A DNA stretch of 23,191 nucleotides from CAVVZJ01 sp963752755 (GTDB lineage: Bacteria; Planctomycetota; Planctomycetia; Isosphaerales; Isosphaeraceae): contig CAVVZJ010000025.1 of the NCBI GenBank assembly GCA_963752755.1, positions 1 to 23,191 on the forward strand, given 5' to 3'. How positions within the stretch are numbered: position 1 is the first letter of the stretch; every line of letters begins with the position of its first letter. The notes beneath the pieces are model-generated. The model was not told where the DNA came from. It saw only the letters and a list, made by a program, of their open reading frames with translations, and did no database searches. Below are positions 7,307 to 16,496 of the stretch, in pieces. The position numbers and the translations under genes were made by a program.

Positions 7307-10300
7307 GGTTCACGTTCCTTCTTCGCGTCATCCGTCAACGGCGCGTCCACCGGCTCGGCGGCGGGGCGGCCGGCGGCGATTTCGCGGAAATACAACTGGA
7401 TCAGGCGCGCGTAATCGTCCCGGTAGCGGCCTTGCGACATCTGGAGGATCTCGGTCCGCAAGTGGCCGGGAAGCTCGCCCCAGTTGCGTCCGGTCTTCGC
7501 GCGAACGAGTTCCTGAAGCTGGGCGAGGTCGGGCGCGGTCTCGCCGGCCGCCTGGCTCTGTGGATCGAGCGTGGCCGCCTGGGGATCACCGACCTGGGCC
7601 ATCGATTCGGCCGATGGCTGGGGCTGGCCCTGGGCGGGCATGGACGCGGCGCGGAGGTCCTGGGCGGCCTGTCGCATCGCGTCGGCGGCGGCCCCGGTGG
7701 CTTGCTGGCCGCGACCGGGGTCGCGGGCCTGGGCAAGCTGCTGGCTCGCCTGACGCTGGGCCTCCCGGGCGCTGGCCAGCTCGCCAGGTTGCGCGCCGTC
7801 GGCGGGGGCGTCGGGAGGCAGTTCGGCGCGGAGCGCGGTGGCGAGGTCGTCAAGCTGCTGGGCGGCGCGCTCGACCGTCTCAGCCGCGCGGTGCTGGAGG
7901 TCGCGGGCCGGGTCGGGACGCCCCTGGGCGAGCTGATCGGCCCCTTGCCGCATCTGCTGAGGGGCCTGGTTGCCCAGCATGTTGGCGGCCTGGTTGGCCG
8001 GGTTTCGGGAACGATTGCTGAGTTCCGCCGCCTCGTCGCGCAGCTCGGCCACCTCACGGCCGAGGGCGGCGGTCTCATCGCGCAGGGCCTCCTGGTCGGG
8101 CACGCGCTCGCCAAGGATCGCCTGCACCTCCTCGCGGATCTGCCGCTCGCGACGGGCCAGAGCCTGCGCCTGGGCGGCCCGCTCGGGGGGCAGGTCCAGG
8201 GCGGGATCGGCCGGCATCTCGGCCAGGGCCGGGTCGGGCGCGGGGGAGACTCCGGCAGGGCCTCGGCGAGCCGGTCGAGGTTCGCGGCGGCCTCGCGGGC
8301 GAGTTCCGCCGCGCGGTTCGGGTCGCGGCGGTCCATCGCCGCCTCGGCGCGGTTCTGCGACACCTCGGCCGCGCCTCGGCGACGCTCGACCTCACGATGC
8401 GACGGGTCGGCCACGGGCAAGGGGTCGTCGAGCCGCCGGGTCGCCTCGGCCAGCGCCTCCTGACGTGCCCTCAACGGCGCCAGCTGCTCGGGCAGATGGG
8501 CGAGCGCGGCGTTCTTATCGGGGTTCTGCTGGACCTGCTCGTGGACCTGGCCAATCTGCTCGGCGAGTTCCCGTTGCTGGCGGGCCAGTTCTTGCGCCCG
8601 GCCTCGCGGGTTGTCCGCCGGCTCGCCCTGGTCCGGCGCGGCGGCGGGCGGTTCGCCCGGCAGGGCCTGCGCCAGCGCATCGAGCCGCTCGGCGGCCCGG
8701 GCGCGGGCCTCGGCCAGGGCCTCGGGGGTGGGCGGCTCCCGCGACGGGTTGCGGCGCGGATCGGCGGCGTGGTCGGTCAATTCGGTCGCGTGATCGACCG
8801 CTTCGGCCGCGGCACGCGCCGGTTCGGCGGCCTCGGCCGGAGCTTCGGCGTTGGCCTCGACACGGGCCAGAGCGTTGTCGATGGCGTGCTGGGTCTCGGC
8901 CATCGCGGCGGGATCGTGCGGCGCATCCGGCCTGTTCAGGTGCCGCTCGGCGTCGGCCAGGGCGGCGACCTCCTCCCCCGGCGCGAGACGGTCCGTCAGG
9001 CGGCGGGCCAGGGCATCCGCGGCCTCCGCCGCTTCGGCCAGCGCCGGCGCGGCGGCCTCGTCGCGGTGATCCGGGTCGGCCAGCGCCTGGGCCGCCTCTT
9101 CCGCCGCGCGGGCGGCCTCCGCCTGCAAGAGCCGCGCGTCGGGGACATCCATGCTCCGCAAGGTGTTCGCCAGGCGGTGCGCGGCGGCCTCGGTCTGCTC
9201 GGGGCCCGCGTCCGGCCGATCGCGCGGGGCCTGGAGATCGGCCATCTCCTGAGCCAGTTCCTCGGCCAGGTCATCGGCGGGCATGCGCCCCTGGAACTTC
9301 TGCTGGAGCCGCTCGGTGGCCGCGCGGGCGTCGTCGGCCAGGGGGGGCAACGCGTCGCGTTCGGCGCGCGCCAGGGCGTCGGCCAGGGCGCGGGCACGCC
9401 GGGCGGCGCGGGCACGCTGTGGCTCCAGATGATCTTCCACCGGCACGGACGCCAGGTTGGCGGCGACCTCCGCCTCCTTCTGCGCCAGGGGGGCGAGCCG
9501 ATCGGCCAGATCAGCGGCGGCCTTGGCCGGGTCGAACGGCTTGTTCGGCTGAGGCGCGGTCTCGCGCAGGTGCCGCTCCAGGTCGCGGAGGACCTCCGCC
9601 GTCTTGCGCTGGGCGTCGTCGAGGACCGGCCGGACCTGGTTCTGCTGTTTGTTCGCGTCGGGCAAGGCGTTCGCCAGGCGGTTCAGGGCCTCGCGGGCCT
9701 CGTTCTGGCGGTTTTCCAGCTCGTTCGGTTTCGGTTCCCGCAGGCTCTCGGCGGCCTGCTCGGTACGTTCGGCGGCCTGGCGGGCGGCGTCCTGCTGCGC
9801 GTGGGGAACGGGAATCGCGGCGGCGAGCCGGGCGATCTCCTCCTGCCGATCCGTCAGGGGCCGGAGCCGCTCGTCGAGTGCCTGACCCTCCTCGGGCGTC
9901 GGCTTGTTGCGGTCCTTGACCGTCTCGCGCACGGCCTGCTTGACCTCCTCGCGCAGCTCCTCCTGCCGCCGCGTGAGCCGGCGGGCCAGCTCGCGGGGGT
10001 CGTCGGGGATGGCGTCCAGGTCGCGGGCGAGCCGGCGCAGCTCGTTCTCGGCGTTCTCTAGCTGCTGGCGGCTCTGCTCGATATTCCCCTGCTCCAGCGG
10101 ATCGACAGCGCGGGCCAGGGCGTCGGTGTTCAACCGTGCGCGCTCGTTCTCGGTCAGGGTGTTGTCCACGTCCAGGGCAAGCCGTCGGGCGGCGTTCTCG
10201 ACCTCCCGCTGCTCCTCGGCCAGGGCGCGAAGGATCGCGCGGTTCGGGTTCAGGTCGCCGGTACGGCGGGCTTCCTCGCGCTGGCGGTCAGCCAGGTCGC

Positions 10301-12630
10301 GGACGCGCTCGGCCATCGCGGCGGCCTGCTCCGCCTGGGTGGCCAGCACGTCCCCCTTCAGTTCGGGCGACTTGCGCAGGAGGTCCTGAAGTTCGCGGTT
10401 CATCCGATCCTGCTCGGCCTGGATCTGATCGAGCCGGGCGCGGTCGGCAGGGCCTTGCGCGTGCTCGGCCAGCTCCGCGGCCTGGTTCGCCAGCTCGTTC
10501 TGGCGCTCGGCCAGCCCCCGAAGCTGTCGGCGGTCGTCGTCGAGCTTCGCCAGCGCATTGAACCGGTTCTGAAGCTCGTTGAGCCGGGTCTGCACGGCCC
10601 CCAATCGCTCGTCGGCCTGCTTCAGGTCCTCCAGGCGGCGGGTCGGATCGGGTGCGCGGCGGGCCTGGTCGAGGCTCTCGCGTCCCGCCTCGGCCTCGAC
10701 GTCCGCCACCTGTCGCGCGGGGCGGGCCAGCGGGGCGAACTGCGGGTGCTCCTCCAGGGCGTTGGCGAACAGGTGGAGCCGGTCCACGACCTCGCGGGCG
10801 GCGGTCTCGCGGCGATCCAGTTCCTGCTGCCGCAGGTCGTCCCACGAGCCGTTGTCGCGACGGGCGGCGTCGGCGGCGTAGCGCAGTTGCTCGGTGGCCT
10901 GGCGGTTCTCGGCGGCCGATTTCTTCAGGGCGTCGAGCATCTCCTGAAGCCTTGCCCGCTCGGCGGCGGAGCGTCGGGCCAGGAGCGGCTCCGCCTTCTC
11001 GACGATCGTCAGCACGCGCGACGAGGTCCACGCCTCGTTCGGCCCTCTCGGCGGAGGCAAGCTGTCGGTGACGCGCACCCGGTACGCGATCGCGTCCCCC
11101 GTGCGCAGTTTCAAGGGTTTCAGGTCCAGCGTCGCCTCACCCCGAACGCGGGGCGTCCCCAATCCCGGCAAGGCCGCCGCCTCGTGACCCGTCTCGGCCG
11201 GGGCGTCGCTGTCGGACGCGCCGCCGCGCTGGATCTCGTAATGGATCTCGGCCGAGACGACGGCCAGGTCGTCCTTCGCGGCGACGCCCAGGAACAGCAT
11301 ATCGTCAGCCGTCGCGTCCTTCGGTTCATCGCTGCCCCCCAGGGCGACGGTCGGCGGCTGATCCGGGTGAACAACGAGGCGACGGGTCGGCTCCGGGCGG
11401 CTCTTGATGCCGAATTCATCGGTCAGGTGAACGGCGAACGTCCCGGAGACCTCGGCCGGAACGGTCACGGTCCAGGTCGTGCCGTCCCGATCCCGGGGCT
11501 TGGCCGAAACGATGCGAGGCTCGGGTTCCTCGGCCGACGACGACACCTCTTCGGAAGCGGGCTGAGGCCACGCGACGGCCGCTTTCTGGATCGGCTTGGT
11601 GGACTTGAGGGTCAGGGTGATGGTGCTGTCTTGCCACGCTTCGATGCGGGCGGCGTCGCGGGCGGTCGAGCCCGGAAGCTTCGTGTAGGATGGCGGCTGG
11701 ACGAGCGCCGAGCGATGCGACAGCCGGCGGCTCGACCGCCCGGACATGGTACGGGCGGCTCTGCGCCGCGCCGCTGACAATGCGATAGTCGAGCGATTCG
11801 TCCACGCGCGGCAAGGTCAATCGCCACGTGCGTTGACCGGGAGACGTCCGGTTCTCGTCGATCGGCTCGGCGGCCATGCGGGCGCGGTGGCTCTGGCCGT
11901 CGGCATCGGTCCATTCGAGCCATGCGTCGTCGGTCGTGGGGGTGTCGCCAAACCGCGGGCGGACGTCGGCGGTGACGGCCAGCTCATCGCCGATCGCCAC
12001 GACGCAATCCCCCGGCCGCACGTGGACGAGATAGCGGCCAACGCGGTCGATGTCGGCCCAGGGCATGGCGAACCGCCGCGCGAGGGCACCGAAGGGGTCC
12101 GGCCAGATCACCGCCGGCGCGACCACCAGCGCCGCGACCGCCAGCCCGAGCCCGAGCCGGCGCGCGGCCCGCCGCGCGGAGAGCCCGTTGGCCAGGTCGA
12201 TCCCGCGCGTGCGGTCGGTCGCCTGCGCGGCCAGCGCGGCGATCAAGGACCGCGATCCATGCGCGTGCTGTTGTTCTTCCAGGAGCGCCACGGAACCTGT
12301 CAGGCGTTCCTCCAGGTCGGGATGCCCTTTCTCGGCCACCGCCGCAAGGTCCGTCCAGCCAATCCGTCGCACGAGCGGCCCGATCACCAGCGCCCCGATC
12401 GTCAGCACGCCCGCCGCCAGCCAGAGCGCCCAGAGCCCCCAGCGCACCGGCGTCGGCAACACGAACGCCAGATCGGCCGCCATGCCAAGGACGGCCCCGA
12501 GCGCCAGCACCAGGGCGAGCGTGCCAAGCCCTCGCATCGTGGAGATTGTGCGGATTCGCCGATCCACCCGCCGCAGGCCGCGCCGAAGTGCGTCGGGCAA
12601 GGTCCATGCCTCGGTCGTCGCGATGGCCAT
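7303..12630 (-). CDS. giant membrane-anchored coiled-coil protein, DUF4175-like (two frameshifts)
   Basis: About 1,775 residues once repaired. ATG at 12630 follows GGGAG (about 12639-12643). Membrane helices lie at about 35-58, 63-86 and 158-176, then beta-rich Ig-like extracytoplasmic segments (YLVHVRPGDCVVAIGDELAV, TWTVTVPAEVSGTFAVHLTD, DDLAVVSAEIHYEI), then more than 1,000 residues of Ala/Glu/Arg/Leu heptad-like coiled coil. The end (GHLRTEILQMSQGRYRDDYA, then RLIQLYFREIAAG) matches the Gly-Tyr-Leu-Ile-Tyr-Phe signature closing many planctomycete proteins of this type. Two indels split it: near 11710 (one extra G in a CTCGGCGCTC context) and near 8239 (one missing G; restored reading PAPDPALAEMPADPALDLPP). 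Conserved sequence on both sides indicates one gene. Likely a periplasm-spanning structural or stalk component coupled to the downstream repeat protein. DUF4175 assignment is by general resemblance. Confidence 0.75.
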
Positions 12631-12711
12631 CGTGAGGGCTCCCTCTCCAGACAAGAACGTTTGTGGAACGCGTCCCGGATGATGAACGGTCAACGTCGGG
12701 GGTCGGTTCGA

Positions 12712-12942
12712 TCAGCGAGGAAATGCCCGAGGATCTCGGACCTCACCCCGCTCGATCGCCCGCATGAGTTCCTCATTGCGCTTCTTCTCGTTGTGATCGT
12801 GCACGACCAGCAGCGCCCAGATCGACGCGACCGGCCAACCGATCAGCGTGAGCATCAGGATCAGGCAGAAGATCGCCTGAATGACCTTGCCGCAAAAGAA
12901 CATGGCAAGCGGCGGCAGGAGAATGGCCAGGACGTACCGCAT
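12712..12942 (-). CDS. yqaE: YqaE/Pmp3-family membrane peptide
   Basis: Small two-helix proteolipid of the YqaE/Pmp3 (UPF0057) family, which sits in the cytoplasmic membrane and in other organisms affects membrane potential and salt or stress tolerance. Helix one is YVLAILLPPLAMFFCGKVIQ with the family's PP turn; helix two follows (IFCLILMLTLIGWPVASIWA). A charged tail (HDHNEKKRNEELMRAIERGE) is longer than in the minimal family. Start is ATG at 12942 or the adjacent ATG at 12945; no obvious Shine-Dalgarno, upstream sequence AT-rich. It lies 81 nt before the giant coiled-coil gene on the same strand and directly downstream of the RAYT/REP element, so its transcription may have been altered by the insertion. 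Confidence 0.85.
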   Translation of the reverse strand: MRYVLAILLPPLAMFFCGKVIQAIFCLILMLTLIGWPVASIWALLVVHDHNEKKRNEELMRAIERGEVRDPRAFPR

Positions 12943-12997
12943 CACTTATTTATCCAAGTGTAATTGATTATGAGGCTCACGCGGAATCCTCTCCCAT

Positions 12998-13125
12998 CTC
13001 CGCCCCAAAGGGGCAGCATCCGATAGCCAGGGGCAACGCCCCTGGAACCGCCCGAGAAGCCAATCCGATTCATACCGCCCTGAAGGGGCGGGTTTCGAAG
13101 TCAGGGGCAACGCCCCTGGAATCGC
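12998..13125 (+). repeat. left REP-like palindrome array (A-B-C-B')
   Basis: Four short palindromes in a row: A GCCCC-AAA-GGGGC (13002-13014); B CCAGGGGCAACGCCCCTGG (13027-13045); C CCGCCCTGAAGGGGCGG (13075-13091); B' CAGGGGCAACGCCCCTG (13102-13118). The order and sequences reappear inverted on the other side of the transposase gene. B' ends about 10 nt from the transposase stop codon and could also terminate its transcript. Confidence 0.9.
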
Positions 13126-13127
13126 CT

Positions 13128-13580
13128 TCAATCCCAGAGATAACGCTCGTCAAACTGAATCCGGTATTTTCGAAGGAAGGCCCGATACTCCTCCTGAAAC
13201 GACCGAATTTTATGATGCTCCTTCTGCTCATGGATATATTGCTTCACTTTTTCCGCATTCGACTCACTGACCGAGAAGATTCCATAACCCTGTTGCCACG
13301 CGAAATTCTGGAACTCGGCTCCCTTGGTTTTGATCCAGCGCGAAGAATCTTTCTTGCACCGTTCCACCACGTGACAGACCGTGGCCGTCCGCGAAAGTCG
13401 AAACAGAGTGTGAATATGATTGCTCGTTCCATTGATCTGCAATGACGGACACTCCAGGTCTCGGAAGATCGCGATGAGATACGCATGCAATTCCGGTTCG
13501 ACCGCCGGCGTGATCAGAGGCTCCCGTTGTTTGGTACTGAAGATCAGATGCAGCAAAATACTCGACAGGGATTGCGGCAT
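13128..13580 (-). CDS. REP-associated / IS200-like tyrosine transposase (RAYT, Y1_Tnp HUH nuclease)
   Basis: 150-residue single-domain HUH endonuclease that nicks and joins single-stranded DNA at hairpins. Visible motifs: SSILLHLIFSTKQREPLI (typical start), the HUH pair H55-I-H57 in NGTSNHIHTLF, and probable catalytic Y115 in VKQYIHEQKEHH. The length suits Y1_Tnp proteins and the frame is intact, so the enzyme may be active. It is bracketed by two inverted arrays of the same palindromes, the hallmark of RAYTs, which act on REP sequences, rather than of IS200/IS605 elements with distinct ends. Start ATG at 13580 lies only 9 nt after palindrome B', with a weak GGAAGG site in that gap. There is no accessory TnpB. 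Local sequence has lower GC than its neighbours, consistent with acquisition. Confidence 0.88.
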   Translation of the reverse strand: MPQSLSSILLHLIFSTKQREPLITPAVEPELHAYLIAIFRDLECPSLQINGTSNHIHTLFRLSRTATVCHVVERCKKDSSRWIKTKGAEFQNFAWQQGYGIFSVSESNAEKVKQYIHEQKEHHKIRSFQEEYRAFLRKYRIQFDERYLWD

Positions 13581-13582
13581 CG

Positions 13583-13716
13583 CCTTCCAGGGGCGTTGCC
13601 CCTGACCCCGAAACCCGCCCCTTCAGGGCGGAATGAATGTGAATGTGTTCTTCTTTCCGGCTTATTCCAGGGGCGTTGCCCCTGGCTATCAGATGCTGCC
13701 CCGTCGGGGCGAAAAA
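13583..13716 (-). repeat. right REP-like palindrome array (inverted copy)
   Basis: Read on the + strand: B' CAGGGGCGTTGCCCCTG (13588-13604); C CCGCCCCTTCAGGGCGG (13615-13631); B CCAGGGGCGTTGCCCCTGG (13667-13685); A GCCCC-GTC-GGGGC (13698-13710). This is the reverse complement of the left array. B and C are identical between arrays, the A stem is conserved while its loop differs, and the B-C spacer has diverged in sequence and length. Confidence 0.9.
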
Positions 13717-13754
13717 CCAGGACATGGCATGCGGCGGAAAGTGCATGGCCTGGA

Positions 13755-13798
13755 ATGAAGTAGGTGGCGGAAGGCGGCACGGCCAGGATATATCGCAT
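13755..13798 (-). pseudogene. possible relic of a yqaE start
   Basis: On the - strand from 13798, ATGCGATATATCCTGGCC (MRYILA) matches the start of intact yqaE, ATGCGGTACGTCCTGGCC (MRYVLA), at 15 of 18 positions; both copies then contain TGCCGCC and Pro codons (VPPSA against ILLPPLA). The resemblance stops after about 12 codons and the frame runs into the palindrome array. It may be the upstream remnant of a duplicated or interrupted yqaE. The match is short and chance is possible. Confidence 0.35.
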
Positions 13799-13812
13799 TG
13801 TCTTTTCGTATC

Positions 13813-13840
13813 ATAATAATTCAACTTTTATAATATTCAA
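13813..13840 (-). promoter_or_regulatory. candidate promoter in AT-rich gap
   Basis: On the - strand, TTGAAT (13840-13835), a 16-nt spacer and TATTAT (13818-13813) lie in a strikingly AT-rich stretch (about 13801-13850) just after the VWA stop and 15 nt before the relic ATG at 13798. It could once have driven yqaE and now drive the RAYT gene. AT-richness alone makes chance matches likely. Confidence 0.35.
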
Positions 13841-13848
13841 ACAACAAA

Positions 13849-16316
13849 TCACGGCAATCCCGACCGCTTGCGCAGCACCCACTCGACGCTCAGCAAGGCG
13901 AAGAACAGGGCCAGCGCCTCGGGGCGCTCGCCGAGGCGGGTGGGGTCGACGTGGGTCTTGACCACGGTGCGGGAGCCGAGAAGCTCGGGGACGCGACCGG
14001 CGCGGTCGTCGGGGATGACCTGGCCGCCGGTGGCGGTGGCGAGACGGTCCAGGGGGTCGCGCGCGGCGGCCAGCTCGACCCGCTCGGAGGTCTCGCGCGG
14101 GACGACCTCCAGCGAGGCCTCGGGATCGCCCCCCTCCTCCTGAATGGCCTCGGCCAGCTTCGGCACGTCGAGCCGAACGATGTACGCACCCGGCGCGAGG
14201 ACCGGGGCCGCCGCCTCGAACACGCGCGGCTGGTCCGGCTTGGGACGCAGGGGGATCACCGACACCGGCTCCCCTTCCGTGCCGATCGGTTCGGTCGGGT
14301 TGGTTTCCCCCTCCGGTTTCGGCTTCGCCTTGAAGATCCGGGCGGCGACGAGCAGGTCGGGATCGACGTGCGGGGCGTCGTCGGCGAACCGGGCGCGGAT
14401 GATCGGCGCCTCGCCGTCCTCGACCCGGGGCGGGACCGGGCCGAACTGGACCAGGCGGTTGCCGGCCGTCAGCTTGCCGCGCGTGGCCCACTGCACCGCC
14501 TGGCCCCAGAAACGGTGGTGGTACGCATCACCGACACGGAACCGCCAGCGCCACGTGCCGTCAGTGCCGACCCAGAGCACCTTGCCCAGGCCATACGGCA
14601 TCGCGGCGATCACGGCGCTTTCCCGATCCTCCGCCGCCGACACCAACACCGTGGCCGTCGGCTTGGCCGCGCCGGTGAGGACCCAGGGAAGCCTCGGCAG
14701 GTTCTGCCAGACGACCAGGCTCCGCTCCGGGTCGTCCGCGAACTGGAGCATCGGCCAGGGGCCGCGCGCCGCCGCGTCGTCGGGCAAGACCGCCTCCCCG
14801 GCCGGCAGGCTCGGCCGCGACGGGTCCACCGCGCCGGGATCAACGGGTACGAGCCGCACGTCCCGCAACGGCAGGAGCGCCCGGGTCGTCTCCTGCTCCA
14901 GGAGCGACGCCCACGACCGCGGCCCCGCGCTCAGGATCAAGGTCCCGCCCCGCTCGGCCACGTAGTTATCGAGCCGCGCCCAGGCGTCCGGCGGGAGGTC
15001 GGCGGGAGCCACATCGCCGACGATGATCGCGTCGAACGCCCCGAGCGGGTCGGGCGGCGCGGGGGCCTTCGGGTCGGACGGCGGCGCGGGTAACGGCGGC
15101 AGGGCCGTCTGGTACGTGCTCTCGGCCGCGCCGGGGGTCGGCGGCTGGTGGAAGACGACGGCCTGAAGCTCGACGCGAGGGTCGCGCACGAGGGCATTGC
15201 GCAGGTACTGGAACTCCCAGCGCGGCTCGCCATCGACGAGCAGGACGCGGGCCTGATCGTCGGCCACGATGATCTTGAAGGCCCGCCGGTCGTTGTCGGC
15301 GCGGGTATCCCCCTCGACCGGCCCGACGGCAACGGCCAGGGGCTGCTCGCCCGGCTCGTCCATCGGCACGCGGAAGGTCACGACCGGACGGCCGCCGTCC
15401 TCCTGGGCGCGGACGGTCTGCCGTAGGGGCGAGGCGCCGGGGCGTTCCAGGGTGACGGGGACCTCGGACCCGGCGGGCAGGCCGTCGGCCTTGACCAGCA
15501 CGTCCACCTTGGCGACCTGCCCCTTGTCCACCGTCACCGGGGCCTGGACCGAGGCCACCGCCGCGTCGCGAGGGGGAACCGTCGATCCGATCAGGACCGG
15601 ATAGACCGGAATGCCGCGCTCCCGCAACCGCTCGACGGCCGGATCGGCGGCGGGAGGGGCGTTGGTGCGGCCGTCGGTCAACAGCACGACCCCCAGCACG
15701 GGTGCCCCCCCCTGCTCTTCCAGGGCGTGCCGGAGCACCGGCTCCCAGTCGGTCGTCCGGCTGGAGAAATCGTCCGCTTTCGGAGCCTTTTCGAGCAACG
15801 CGGCCAGGCTCTCGGGCGTCCCGGCCACCGACTCTCGGGCGAAGCCGAGCGTCTCGACCTGATGCTCCGTCCTGGAGTCTGCCGCAGCCAGTCTCCCAGG
15901 AGCAGGCGGCGGGCGATCTCCCGCCTCGGGAGGCTCTCGGGCGTCTCCGTCGGGCTCAGGTCGAGCGTCTCTCGCAGGCGTTCGCGGCTCTCGGCCGGGC
16001 GGCCGGGATCGACCGTCGCCATGCTCTCGGAGAGATCGACGCCGACGAGCACCCGCCCCTTGATCCGCTCGCGATAGGTCCGCTCGGCGATCGGCTCGAA
16101 CAGGGCGGCCACCAGCGCCAGGGCCGCCAGCACGCGCAAGACCAGCAGCGTCAGGCCCGTCCGTCGCGAGACCAACCGGCGCTCGTAGCGGTACAGGGCC
16201 AGCACCAGACCCAGCGCGACCAGCCCGGCGAGCAGCCAGAGCCAGCCCCACTCGATCCCGGCCAGCACCAGGCGCCGCCCGCCGCCGAGCCTGAGCGCGA
16301 AGTCCGCGACATTCAT
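13849..16316 (-). CDS. VWA-domain / glutamine-amidotransferase-like membrane protein (one frameshift)
   Basis: About 822 residues once repaired. ATG at 16316 follows AAAAGGGG by about 6 nt. Two N-terminal membrane helices (about 22-42, 54-76) precede a von Willebrand A domain with MIDAS residues D94-x-S96-x-S98 (VGVDLSESMATVD) and LLTDGRTNAPP. Then come beta-rich segments, a class-I glutamine-amidotransferase-like fold lacking an obvious catalytic Cys (ADDQARVLLVDGEPRWEFQY, FDAIIVGDVAPADLPPDAW, YGLGKVLWVGTDGTWRWRFR), and a C-terminal helix (LALFFALLSVEWVLRKRSG). This order is common in planctomycete VWA proteins next to DUF58/MoxR or coiled-coil genes; such proteins probably assemble envelope complexes through metal-dependent VWA contacts. 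One break near 15880 (CTGCGGCAGAC, repaired by one G) separates residues about 1-145 from the rest. Confidence 0.82.
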
Positions 16317-16496
16317 GCCCCGCCCCTTTTCCGGCTGTCTGCCCTGATGTCAATCGTGGAACGTCGGGCGGCCAGGCTCTCGCGCACGAGAACCCGGACG
16401 CCGCGAATTTCAACGATTGTAACGACCGAAACCGCGGCTGCAAACAGTCATGGGTCCATCGCCCACCCAAACCAGCGGACCGACCGCTCGTCCGGC

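Larger units (their letters stand above)
12998..13716. mobile_element. REPtron-like unit: RAYT gene between inverted REP arrays
   Basis: About 0.72 kb comprising two inverted arrays of roughly 125-135 bp flanking one Y1 transposase gene with almost no spare sequence. It lies between the VWA gene and yqaE. No flanking target duplication is visible; this fits HUH chemistry, which makes none. Confidence 0.8.

Noticed and set aside
8217..8260. Programmed ribosomal frameshifting in the coiled-coil gene
   Set aside because: No slippery heptamer is visible, the other frame runs on for long distances by chance in high GC, and the same one-base-loss pattern affects many unrelated genes.
7207..11777. 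Long + strand open frames of 400-650 codons opposite the coiled-coil gene
   Set aside because: They are Arg/Gly/Pro- or Leu/Gly-rich shadows of high-GC third-position bias, without ribosome sites or recognisable domains, while the - strand reading has clear domains and heptads.
12998..13716. Repeat arrays as a possible CRISPR
   Set aside because: Repeats are short palindromes of several different types in inverted arrangement around a transposase, with no constant repeat-spacer periodicity and no cas genes.
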